Positions 8,315-14,450 of a DNA stretch of 17,464 bases are shown here, piece after piece (position 1 is the stretch's first letter; the number at the start of each line of letters is the position of its first letter). The notes beneath the pieces were generated by a model. The model searched no databases, was not told the DNA's origin, and was given only the letters and a program-made list of their open reading frames with translations. The DNA is taken from positions 1 through 17,464 of the forward strand of contig JAICTU010000156.1 of NCBI GenBank assembly GCA_025936205.1, written 5' to 3'. Source of the DNA: Polyangiaceae bacterium (lineage in GTDB: Bacteria; Myxococcota; Polyangia; Polyangiales; Polyangiaceae). The position numbers and the translations under genes were made by a program.

Positions 8315-8351
8315 CACCTTTACGGCAAAACGGAGCCACCCAAAGAGGCAA

Positions 8352-8531
8352 CTGGACACGGGTGCGCTGGATACGGCTGCGCTGGAAAGAGCTGCGCTGG
8401 AAAGAGCTGCACCGGACATGACTGCACTCGACATGACTGCACTCGACACGGCTGCACTGGACACGGCTGCACTGGACACGGCTGCACTGGACACGGCTGC
8501 ACTGGACACGGCTGCACTGGACAGAGCTCTG
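8352..8531 (+). repeat. 15-bp tandem repeat, 12 units
   Basis: Twelve consecutive 15-base units begin at 8352, 8367, 8382 and so on to 8517. The consensus is CTGGACACGGCTGCA; units starting at 8457, 8472, 8487 and 8502 are identical, and the first six and the last are diverged (for example CTGGAAAGAGCTGCG). Units abut with no unique spacers. The period is a multiple of three, so copy-number change alters protein length without shifting frame. Translated, units read LDTAA, LERAA or LDMTA. Confidence 0.95.
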
Positions 8532-8711
8532 AGCATTCGCCATGCGTACCTCGAGGGCGTGGACGACGAAGCGCTGGAGCGCAGCATCAACGACTTCATC
8601 GAGGTGCTTCGCAGTCACTCGGGCTCACTGCTCGCCCTCGAGCGGCCGCGCCCGAGCGGTGAGCTGCGTGTGGTGAAGATCCTGTACGAGCTACCCATCG
8701 CTCGTCACTGA
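8418..8711 (+). CDS. Small repeat protein (LDTAA pentapeptides plus a 60-residue unique domain)
   Basis: From ATG 8418 the product is 97 residues: eight pentapeptide units (LDMTA/LDTAA), then a unique domain, LSIRHAYLEGVDDEALERS..., ending KILYELPIARH. The unique part has strong G/C third-position bias and an amphipathic helix (VDDEALERSINDFIEVLRSH), which supports real coding on this strand. The frame is open back to a TGA at 8256, and four diverged repeat units lie in frame upstream of ATG 8418. Translation there reads DQDHSERDWDLPPARHTF, which also looks protein-like, yet no ATG, GTG or TTG exists between 8259 and 8418 and no Shine-Dalgarno precedes 8418. The gene may have lost its start, or use a rare start or frameshift from ATG 8255. 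The repeat only loosely fits the A(D/N)LXX pentapeptide family. Function unknown; it is not clearly an antisigma, chaperone or toxin. Confidence 0.6.
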   Translation: MTALDMTALDTAALDTAALDTAALDTAALDTAALDRALSIRHAYLEGVDDEALERSINDFIEVLRSHSGSLLALERPRPSGELRVVKILYELPIARH

Positions 8712-9221
8712 CGTCGCCCTGGAAGCTAGCGCTTCGGTGCGTGCCGCTTGGCGCGCGTGGCGAGAGCGCGGCGAAGACGCGTGCAGCGCCGCGCGAACGT
8801 GCGCCGCACCGGCGCACGGCAGGGCAGCGGGTGACATCGCCCTTGTCGTGACGCTCTGTCGCAGCCCGTTGCGTGCCGAGCTCATCACGGCGACGGTCAT
8901 TCCGCCCTGCCCTGCGGAGGCATTCAGCTCGTGCTCGGTGCTCGGCGCTGCCCAGCGCTATCCGCGCAGCTCGGATGCGCTGCGACCGCAGCGCCGTGCC
9001 GTGCCCCGAGGCTCGAACAGTGCCAGCTGCCAGATCAGAGCAGTGCCGGCCGCTCGAAACGCGCGCTGAGCACCACCGTTACAACGCCGTGACCGGCGGG
9101 AGCGTCCCGGTACCTCTCACCCTGCCTCAGGCTGCAAAGCGCAACTGGAATGAGTCTTGCGTACGGTGGTGGCTGGTGACACGCGCTCGCACGAGCGCCC
9201 GAAAAACTTTTGGGGGATATC
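8712..9221. other. Intergenic region with hairpins; one doubtful ORF
   Basis: About 510 bases between the repeat protein and the first DUF4136 gene. A plus-strand frame from GTG 8737 to 9069 (110 residues, Cys- and Arg-rich) has fair G/C third-position bias, starts 25 bases after the preceding stop, but has no clear ribosome-binding site and no recognisable domain; I rate it doubtful. Two perfect small stems, GCGCTG-CC-CAGCGC (8945-8958) and GCGCTGC-GACC-GCAGCGC (8977-8994), share their stem sequence. The last 130 bases hold the upstream region of the gene at 9222. Confidence 0.4.
9183..9198. promoter_or_regulatory. 16-bp perfect palindrome upstream of the DUF4136 pair
   Basis: GCGCTCG-CA-CGAGCGC is a perfect inverted repeat ending 23 bases before ATG 9222. 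It is followed by CCGAAAAACTTTTGGGG, a second imperfect dyad that runs into the ribosome-binding site. It could be an operator or a hairpin in the 5' untranslated region that limits ribosome access. No binding protein is known. Confidence 0.35.
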
Positions 9222-9734
9222 ATGAGATGGTCTGGTTGCCTGACGCTGTTGGTTGCGCTGGGCTGCGGCTCGGCGCCCGCATTGAATACCCAGCATGAGG
9301 CGATGGGCACGCTGACGGGGCGTGCCACGTATGCGTTCTCGGATACGCCAGGTTTGCAGGAGCAAGGATTCACGACGGGGCACCTGTTCAATCCGATCAT
9401 GCAGCGGCGCATCCGTGACGCGCTCTCGAAGGAGCTGGAAGCTCGCGGCTATGTGCCAGGCCCAGCTGATAGCGCGAGCATGCTGGTGACGTTTTCGGCG
9501 GGCTCGCGTCAAGATGTCGTGACGCAAGGGGATCAGAAGGGTCCCATCGTGCAAGGCACGGCGTACACGATCGATCGCGGCGCTCTGGTGTTGCACTTCC
9601 TCGACCCGCAGTCGAAGGCCGTCATCTGGCGTGGCTGGGGCGACGGCGTGATGAAGGCAGACGACGACCTGGACCAGAAGGTACGGGCAGCGGTCCATCA
9701 GATCATGGTCCCCTTTCCCGCCAAGACCTCGTGA
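9222..9734 (+). CDS. DUF4136 domain lipoprotein (first of pair)
   Basis: A 170-residue lipoprotein: a short signal with Cys15 (VALGCGSAP), then a DUF4136-like domain. Family features seen are a TYAFSD strand near the start, a helix with IRDALSKELEARGYVPGP followed by ADSASMLVTF (the usual 'eL..rGY....aD..v.f' block), a GALVLHFLDPQSKAVIWRGWG strand pair and a C-terminal helix (DQKVRAAVHQIMVPFP). DUF4136 proteins are envelope lipoproteins of unknown biochemical role. ATG 9222 is chosen because GGGGGAT stands just upstream; a TTG four codons earlier would overlap that site. It is ten bases upstream of a second DUF4136 gene, so the two are surely co-transcribed; the shared GWG/HGWAS motif suggests an old duplication. 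Confidence 0.85.
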   Translation: MRWSGCLTLLVALGCGSAPALNTQHEAMGTLTGRATYAFSDTPGLQEQGFTTGHLFNPIMQRRIRDALSKELEARGYVPGPADSASMLVTFSAGSRQDVVTQGDQKGPIVQGTAYTIDRGALVLHFLDPQSKAVIWRGWGDGVMKADDDLDQKVRAAVHQIMVPFPAKTS

Positions 9735-9744
9735 GGCAAGCGAC

Positions 9745-10374
9745 ATGAAGTTCAAGCACCTGACACACGGTAAGACCACCACGCTCGCCACGAGTCAGCT
9801 CGTGGGCAAAGCGACCACGCTCGCGGGATTGATGCTGGCCTGGGGGTGTGGGGCCGCGCCCATGCACGCTGCGGCCGACTGGGAACCCGGGGCAGATCTC
9901 GAGCCCAGCAAGAGCTTCGCCGTGGCTCGCTCACCCTTCTTGCCCAAGGAGCTCACCCCGGAACAATCGACCTTGCTGGCGATCGTCGAAAACACCACCA
10001 AGGAAGAGCTCCGCAGGAAGGGCTATCACGAGGCACCCGCCGATCAAGCGGACCTCATCGCCACGCCTTCGTTCATCAAGCGCAAGCGTTCAGATATCGT
10101 GGATGCCTCGCTCTACTGCGGCGCTTACGATGTAAAAGTAACGCAGGGGACACTCGCGCCTCCGGCGCCGGCACTGCAGGGGACGTGCGAGGAAACTTAC
10201 ATCACTCAGTACGATGAGGGCACGCTGCTCATCGACATGTATGATACGAAGCTCTCCGAGCTCGTGTGGCATGGATGGGCTTCGGCCGAGGTACCCAAAG
10301 CCGATTCGGGAGTCACTCCGCAGCAGTTCTTGGAACGGGCTACCGTCGATATCCTGGCGAAGTTTCCGCCCTGA
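9745..10374 (+). CDS. DUF4136 domain lipoprotein (second of pair)
   Basis: A 209-residue protein with an unusually long N-terminal region before the signal core (GLMLAWGC, Cys35 as the likely lipidated residue). The mature part follows the DUF4136 plan: TKEELRRKGYHEAPADQADLIATPSF (helix plus strand), then GTLLIDMYDTKLSELVWHGWAS and a final amphipathic helix (QFLERATVDILAKFPP). Compared with its upstream neighbour it has an insert at about residues 120-155 with two Cys (SLYCGAYDVKV and LQGTCEETY) that could form a disulfide in the periplasm. GAGG eight bases before the ATG serves as ribosome-binding site. The gene is followed within 20 bases by an intrinsic terminator, so it ends the operon. 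Role unknown beyond envelope lipoprotein. Confidence 0.85.
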   Translation: MKFKHLTHGKTTTLATSQLVGKATTLAGLMLAWGCGAAPMHAAADWEPGADLEPSKSFAVARSPFLPKELTPEQSTLLAIVENTTKEELRRKGYHEAPADQADLIATPSFIKRKRSDIVDASLYCGAYDVKVTQGTLAPPAPALQGTCEETYITQYDEGTLLIDMYDTKLSELVWHGWASAEVPKADSGVTPQQFLERATVDILAKFPP

Positions 10375-10392
10375 AGCAGGCCGATTCAGCAG

Positions 10393-10441
10393 GGGAACCC
10401 GCGCTCCTTCCCTGTGGGGGCTGCGGGTTTCCCGTTTTTTG
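10393..10441 (+). terminator. Intrinsic terminator of the DUF4136 pair
   Basis: GGGAACCCGC (10393-10402) pairs with GCGGGTTTCCC (10423-10433, one bulged T), then G and six T at 10435-10440. It lies 18 bases after the stop at 10374. A classic Rho-independent terminator. Confidence 0.85.
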
Positions 10442-10528
10442 TGCTCTCGAAATGGATCAAACTCGTGTTCTGGCGTAACCGCGTGCTGCAACAGGCGGCG
10501 GACGAGCATCCTCCACTGGCAAATGGTC

Positions 10529-10578
10529 AAAAGCCTCCAGCAGCGGGCTTCCCCCCCGAGGCCCTGCTGCTGGAGGCT
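10529..10578 (-). terminator. Strong hairpin terminator for the minus-strand operon
   Basis: AGCCTCCAGCAGCGGGC (10532-10548) pairs with GCCCTGCTGCTGGAGGCT (10561-10578) with one bulged base. On the minus strand the stem is followed by CTTTTGACC, a short T-run. It ends transcription coming from 10634. Its plus-strand sense lacks a T-tract, so it acts mainly on the minus strand. Confidence 0.75.
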
Positions 10579-10585
10579 AGAGTTT

Positions 10586-10609
10586 GTAAAGAGCAGCTCG
10601 TGGAGCTGC
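10586..10609 (-). terminator. Small stem-loop just after the minus-strand operon stop
   Basis: GCAGCTC-CAC-GAGCTGC on the minus strand (10609-10593) is a perfect seven-base-pair stem with a three-base loop, followed by TCTTT. It lies about 25 bases after the stop codon and probably works in series with the stronger hairpin downstream. A further GGCC-GGA-GGCC stem sits between it and the stop. Confidence 0.45.
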
Positions 10610-10633
10610 CCGCGGCCGGAGGCCTCTCGACGG

Positions 10634-11323
10634 CTATTCGATCAGCGGAATGTTCACGGCCAGCTCGTACTTGACCAGCGCACGCATCTTGTTTTCCATC
10701 TGCGCGTACTTGGCGACCTTGTACGACGGAAGCACCTTCGCCACCTTGGCCAAGATTGATTTCTTGGCGTCGAGCTCCGCGCGCTCGATCTCGAGCGAGT
10801 CAGAGACCAGCTTCTTCGAGAGCTGGTCCGAGATCGGCCCGCGCGCGTCCGCCGCGATGTAGCTGCTGGCCATATCCCGGATGCGCTGGTTGATCTTCTG
10901 CAAATCCTTTTGATACGACTCGTACAAAGGCCAGAAGCCCTTGGCCTCGGTGTCCGTCAGATTCAAATTCTCGGACACGATGTACTTCTTGTCCGTCTTG
11001 ATCTTCTGACGCAGAATCTCCATCTTCGAGTCGACGACGGCGCCGTTCGCATCCTTGGCGCCCTCCTTCGAAGCCGCGTCTTTCGAAGCTGTCTCCTTCG
11101 AGGCACTGTTTTTCGAGGCGCTGTCCTTCGCGGACGGCGCCGGCTGAGCATTCTGCTGAGCATTCTGCTGAGCACTCTGCTGAGCACTCTGCTGAGCAAC
11201 AGCCGAACGAGCCACGGAAACCCCAACCGGCACGGCGACGAGCGGCACCGCTGCCACGCTCAATGCCAATCGCAGACTCGATGCGGCCCTGGAAAACACT
11301 GAGCTACGCAATTTGCTTTTCAT
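10634..11323 (-). CDS. Repeat-rich periplasmic helical protein (Spy/CpxP-like)
   Basis: A 229-residue exported protein. Residues 1-43 are a long Ser/Arg-bearing signal peptide ending AVAQQ. Residues 43-60 are a Gln/Ala repeat (period four) and 64-88 a Lys/Ser/Ala repeat (period five), together a flexible linker. Residues 98-229 form an all-helical domain: LNLTDTEAKGFWPLYESYQK, then an R-rich helix, and a C-terminal YAQMENKMRALVKYELAVNIPLI. This pattern is common in uncharacterised proteobacterial periplasmic proteins related in style to Spy/CpxP chaperones and metal sensors; metal-binding residues are not evident. ATG 11323 is chosen for GGAGGGG upstream; the frame runs 54 codons further back but overlaps the preceding gene. 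It is the last gene of a three-gene operon, 13 bases after the barrel gene. Confidence 0.75.
   Translation of the reverse strand: MKSKLRSSVFSRAASSLRLALSVAAVPLVAVPVGVSVARSAVAQQSAQQSAQQNAQQNAQPAPSAKDSASKNSASKETASKDAASKEGAKDANGAVVDSKMEILRQKIKTDKKYIVSENLNLTDTEAKGFWPLYESYQKDLQKINQRIRDMASSYIAADARGPISDQLSKKLVSDSLEIERAELDAKKSILAKVAKVLPSYKVAKYAQMENKMRALVKYELAVNIPLIE
11067..11141 (-). repeat. 15-bp tandem repeat coding for a Lys/Ser/Ala linker
   Basis: Units beginning TTCGA or TTCGC at 11067, 11082, 11097, 11112 and 11127 are spaced exactly 15 bases. On the minus strand they encode SASK-type five-residue units (KDSASKNSASKETASKDAASK). The third positions vary, so protein sequence is better kept than DNA sequence, which points to selection on the linker. 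Confidence 0.85.
11143..11202 (-). repeat. 12-bp tandem repeat coding for a Gln/Ala linker
   Basis: GCTGAGCA recurs at 11143, 11155, 11167, 11179 and 11191, a 12-base period with almost identical units. On the minus strand it encodes AQQS and AQQN tetrapeptides. The near identity suggests recent copy-number change, which would keep the frame. Confidence 0.85.
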
Positions 11324-11336
11324 TCCTACCCCTCCC

Positions 11337-12182
11337 TCAGAACCCAATCCCCAATAACAAGCCCAGCGATTGGACATTGCTGACTTGCCCCAAGAACTCC
11401 TGCGCCGGCGTGTTGACGTACCGGAGATTGACGAGCGCAATCGGAGCGTACCTGCCCATCGGGACCTGGATACCAGCTTGCCCACCCCACGAGAATGAGA
11501 ACTCGGTGTCCGAGAGCGTGAGGTCCGCCATCTGGCTCTCGAACGTGGCCCAGCTCACGCCAGCGTGCAGCCCGATGTACGGCAGCACCGGGCCCTCGTC
11601 CATCAGGAAGTAGTTGGCCAAAAAGCGCACGCTGCTGGTCTGCGTGTAGTTGTAGGCAGTAGCCGTAACAGCGCCGTTCGAGACGTCGTACGTCGTGCGC
11701 GGCCGATTGTCGACGTAGGTCGCCCAATCGCCGTCGATGCCCAGAGCGATCTGGTTGTTCACCCAGGCCAACAGCTGCACTTCGAACCCGAGCGGGCTCA
11801 CCACCGCCGTGAAGTCCCGCACGCTGCCGAGCGGCACGTTGAACGCCCAGCCCATGAAGCCGGAGACATGCCCCGTCTTCGAGTGCCGAGTGGGCTCGAA
11901 GCTCTCGCTCGTATCCACACCGAGGGGAGCAGCCGCGGGCTGCAGCGGCGGTGCGCTGCTGAAGCCGGCGGGCGGAGCGTCGTACGACGGAGCGGCTGGC
12001 GCTGGCGCGGCGGGTGCTGCGTCAGGTGGCGGGCTCGCCGTGGAGCCCGCCGATGCCGGCTGATCCGTGGTGGCCTGCAAGTGGGCGGCCGTCGGTGCTT
12101 CGCGCACCGAGTCCCGCGCGGCTGCCAGGCGCGAGGCAAGCCCCGACGCCAGCAGAATGGAAAGAAAAACCTCTGACCTCAT
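11337..12182 (-). CDS. Predicted outer-membrane beta-barrel protein with Pro/Ala linker
   Basis: A 281-residue protein: signal peptide (FLSILLASGLASRLAAA, cleavage near residue 22), a Pro/Ala/Ser-rich disordered linker (about 38-90), and a barrel of roughly 185 residues from about 100 to the end. The barrel shows alternating strands with glycine and aromatic residues (HVSGFMGWAFNVPLG, PYIGLHAGVSWATFES, FSFSWGGQAGIQVPMG) and ends in LLLGIGF, the terminal Phe expected for BAM recognition. It resembles small OmpA/OmpW-like eight-stranded barrels, but no specific ligand or porin role can be read. The ribosome-binding site is GGGGGGAT four bases before ATG 12182. It sits nine bases after the DUF4136 gene and 13 before the Spy-like gene, so operon membership is firm. 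Confidence 0.8.
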   Translation of the reverse strand: MRSEVFLSILLASGLASRLAAARDSVREAPTAAHLQATTDQPASAGSTASPPPDAAPAAPAPAAPSYDAPPAGFSSAPPLQPAAAPLGVDTSESFEPTRHSKTGHVSGFMGWAFNVPLGSVRDFTAVVSPLGFEVQLLAWVNNQIALGIDGDWATYVDNRPRTTYDVSNGAVTATAYNYTQTSSVRFLANYFLMDEGPVLPYIGLHAGVSWATFESQMADLTLSDTEFSFSWGGQAGIQVPMGRYAPIALVNLRYVNTPAQEFLGQVSNVQSLGLLLGIGF

Positions 12183-12191
12183 GATCCCCCC

Positions 12192-12956
12192 TCAAGGTGC
12201 TGCAGTAGTGAGATAAGGCGACTGTTTGAACGACTGATCGATGCCATCTACGGTGCGTGAGACGATGTACGACGTGGAATCAATTTCCACGCCATAGATC
12301 CCCGAATACCAGACGCCCTTGCGCAGCGTGGCGGTCGTGGCAGGAAGTTCAGTGGTGCTGCCGGTCGCCGGCGGTGTGCTCCCGTCGGCAGGCAGAGGGT
12401 TCACCATCGGCAGAGTGGGCAGCTGCGCCGGCATGTCCGGACCTGGCCCCATCGTTTCCAGGTCGGTCATGTGAGTCACCATCATGCCCGAGCGCCAGGC
12501 GGCCGTGTCACACGAGCCGTACGGATAGTAGTAGTAGTAGCCCCAGTAGTAGTAGTCCCACCAGTAGTACCAGTCATAGCAATACGTGGCGGAGTACACG
12601 GCACGCAGGTACACAAGCTCTACGCCGAGGTCCGCTTCTTCCTTGGAAGCCGCCGGGCGAAACCCACGATCGATCAAGTTCTGCGAGGTGGCGTCGATCA
12701 ATGGTTGAGCCGCCACGTCTGGAACCGTCTCCACTGCGCTGCCCTCTTCCCTGCCCTCGTCGATCATGCGGACTTCGGGGCGAATGAAGAAGGTCTGGTA
12801 CTTTTGGAAGTCTGCCGCGCTGTCACGTGCGGTGACAACGACGGACTCTTCGTAGCGAGAGTCCGGCGCCGGCGGCGCGTAGCAACCGGCGAATGCAAGC
12901 ACACTCAGCGATGCGAGTGATGGTGCAAGTAGCGAGATGTATTTGATGTCCCCCAT
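12192..12956 (-). CDS. DUF4136 lipoprotein with a Tyr/Trp-rich insert
   Basis: A 254-residue lipoprotein with Cys25 in a good lipobox (AFAGCYAPP). A DUF4136-like core is visible: ADFQKYQTFFIRPEV (first strand), a helix with LIDATSQNLIDRGFRPA, then EEADLGVELVYLRAVYS, and a C-terminal LRKGVWYSGIYGVEID block. Between them lies an aromatic run at about 128-148 (YDWYYWWDYYYWGYYYYYPY), flanked by single Cys residues at about 127 and 150 that could make a disulfide around it, and then a Pro/Thr-rich spacer (about 180-205). No Shine-Dalgarno precedes ATG 12956; GGGGGAC lies just after it instead, as in the ribosome-binding site of the gene at 9222, so the annotated start is not secure. First gene of the three-gene operon. 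Confidence 0.8.
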   Translation of the reverse strand: MGDIKYISLLAPSLASLSVLAFAGCYAPPAPDSRYEESVVVTARDSAADFQKYQTFFIRPEVRMIDEGREEGSAVETVPDVAAQPLIDATSQNLIDRGFRPAASKEEADLGVELVYLRAVYSATYCYDWYYWWDYYYWGYYYYYPYGSCDTAAWRSGMMVTHMTDLETMGPGPDMPAQLPTLPMVNPLPADGSTPPATGSTTELPATTATLRKGVWYSGIYGVEIDSTSYIVSRTVDGIDQSFKQSPYLTTAAP

Positions 12957-13623
12957 GCGATTGACGATGACACACGCCGTGACACGCGATCAAGCACAAT
13001 CCAACGTGATTTGTGCGGGAGAGCGTTGCTCGATCGTAGCGCTAATTCCCGTGCAACGCGGTCTTTCAAGCGTGCACGTTACGAGATCGTGCTGCACAAA
13101 AATCCCGCATTCGCGCGCGGATTTTCACGTCACACCGCTGCAACGCCTGAAACACCAGTGATGTATTTGCGCGTCCGTGCCCAGCGATTCGCGAGCGCAG
13201 CGCTCAGCCGCGAGCGCTCGCTGCCCGGGTACAGTGAGCCGCCGATTTGCCCCTAGATGAGCGCTGGCGAGCGCGCTGTAACAGCGTCGTTACTGGTCGC
13301 GCGGTCCGTGATCCTGCGCAGTAACGCAATCCAGTTGCAGCTCACTGCGCGGCAGGCGTTTCAACTTCGTGCCGCAAGCGCCGTGGACCCGATGCTCCCG
13401 TCAACTGGATGCTGGGCATGGCCAAGGCGCTGGTCGCGCTGGTCCCGCCTGGAGCTGCTTGTCGCCGCTCCGCCTCGAGCTCTCGGCGATCCCGCCTCGC
13501 CGGGCACCGAGCTCTCGACCGCGGCGGTGCTGGAATTGCTGGCGAAGCGCGCGCCAGCACGCGCGCCCTCGCGTCCTCGGCCGCAGCCAGCGAGCCCCCT
13601 GACCCGATCCTGAATGGCTGCTA
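12957..13623. other. Long intergenic region with possible eroded coding sequence
   Basis: The first 200 bases are the least GC-rich part of the window and probably hold the promoter of the operon starting at 12956. Further on, a plus-strand frame from ATG 13257 to 13613 (118 residues) shows protein-like composition only in its second half (a leucine-rich ELSTAAVLELLAKRAP segment), while the first part reads better in another frame (NWMLGMAKALVALVP near 13403-13450). This looks like a frameshifted remnant or chance coding. No ribosome-binding site precedes 13257. I do not annotate a gene here. Confidence 0.4.
12994..13016. promoter_or_regulatory. Imperfect inverted repeat upstream of the minus-strand operon
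   Basis: GCACAATC (12994-13001) faces GATTTGTGC (13008-13016), one base being extra in the right arm. It lies about 40-60 bases before ATG 12956, where an operator would be expected. Two copies of TGACAC-CG-type sequence sit between it and the start. No regulator can be named. Confidence 0.25.
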
Positions 13624-13655
13624 GTGGAAACCGGAAGTCCGCGCCGGGTTTCTAC
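13624..13655. repeat. Stem-loop A of a tandem hairpin pair
   Basis: GTGGAAACCGG (13624-13634) pairs with CCGGGTTTCTAC (13644-13655) with one bulge and one G-T pair. It shares the 10-mer GCCGGGTTTC (13643 and 13694) with the larger hairpin 30 bases to the right. No T-tract follows on either strand. Confidence 0.5.
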
Positions 13656-13683
13656 AAATGAAGAAGAAGTACCGAATGCAGAG

Positions 13684-13759
13684 TGCCCCATCTGCCGGGT
13701 TTCGCCGTGCCCTTCACAGGGCAGCGGGGCACGGCGAGACCCGGCACGAACTTGGGGCA
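13684..13759. repeat. Very strong inverted repeat downstream of the GDPD operon
   Basis: TGCCGGGTTTCGCCGTGCCC (13693-13712) pairs with 13727-13746 at 19 of 20 positions; the single mismatch becomes a G-U pair in plus-strand RNA. An outer TGCCCCA/TGGGGCA pair (13684-13690, 13753-13759) extends it. The hairpin lies 25 bases beyond the stop at 13784 and so could end or protect the transcript of that minus-strand operon, although a T-run is missing. A REP-like palindrome is the alternative. Confidence 0.7.
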
Positions 13760-13783
13760 CGAGGTACTACGGATGACGCGGCA

Positions 13784-14434
13784 TCAGCGAAACGACACGG
13801 CATCCCAGCGCGCCACGATGCCCAGGCTCACGAAGGTCAGCTCCGCGCCGGGAATGCCGACGATCTTCGCGTCGCCGTCGATGCGCAGCGAGTCGGTCTC
13901 GAACACCTGAAAGCCAAGCCCGGCCTGGCTGAGTATCGACAGTTGCGTCGACGAATGCGTCTGCCCGGCGAACTCATTCGATTGCGAGATGACGCTCAGA
14001 CCGATGCCGATCCGCGGACGGAAGCGCCAGATATCCGCGCTGATGCCGGGCGAGATCACCCAGGCGCCGAGCTGCTGCTTCAGCGAGCCACCCTCACCCC
14101 AGACGCCGCTCGGCAGCTCCGACTTGCCGTGGGCCAGCCAGGCGTAACCCAGCTCGAGCTGCGGGTCCACGAAGTAGCTGGAGCGATAGGCGATGCTTGC
14201 CGCCAGCTCTGCCCCGACCCGCCCCATGCTCTCGCGGAACTCCGGATTCGCGGGCTCCCCGAACACGAGGCTCGGACCGAGCGCCGCGGACAGCTCGAGC
14301 GACGAGGAGCTCTCGTGCGCCCGACGCTCGGCCGCATCCGGCGCCTCTCCGACCACCGGCTCTTGCGCGGGCAGCGCCGGCGCCAGAGCAAGCATCAGCG
14401 CCGTCATGCGACCCGCTGCGCACCGGGGCTTCAC
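13784..14434 (-). CDS. Predicted outer-membrane beta-barrel protein
   Basis: A 216-residue exported protein. The signal peptide core is MTALMLALAPALPAQ (cleavage near residue 24), followed by an acidic/Ser-rich stretch and then a barrel with strands such as ELSAALGPSLVFGEP, GAELAASIAYRSSYFVDPQLELGYAW and RPRIGIGLSVISQSNEF. It ends VARWDAVSFR, so the usual terminal Phe is one residue from the end. GTG 14434 is favoured because GAGGAG lies seven bases upstream; the longer frame to 14500 would overlap the preceding gene by 50 bases. It follows the GDPD gene with a 16-base gap and closes a three-gene operon. Specific function unknown; a small OmpW- or OmpA-like channel is possible. Confidence 0.7.
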   Translation of the reverse strand: MKPRCAAGRMTALMLALAPALPAQEPVVGEAPDAAERRAHESSSSLELSAALGPSLVFGEPANPEFRESMGRVGAELAASIAYRSSYFVDPQLELGYAWLAHGKSELPSGVWGEGGSLKQQLGAWVISPGISADIWRFRPRIGIGLSVISQSNEFAGQTHSSTQLSILSQAGLGFQVFETDSLRIDGDAKIVGIPGAELTFVSLGIVARWDAVSFR

Positions 14435-14450
14435 CGCTCTGCTCCTCGTG

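Noticed and set aside
8352..8531. CRISPR-like array
   Set aside because: Units are contiguous 15-mers with no spacers, and no cas gene is present.
8259..8618. Minus-strand Cys-rich or AAVSS repeat proteins across the tandem repeat
   Set aside because: Any frame through a 15-bp repeat stays open and looks repetitive. The flanking unique sequence shows coding bias only on the plus strand.
10414..10674. Plus-strand ORF of 86 codons after the DUF4136 pair
   Set aside because: It begins inside the intrinsic terminator and runs through two more hairpins and the end of the opposing gene.
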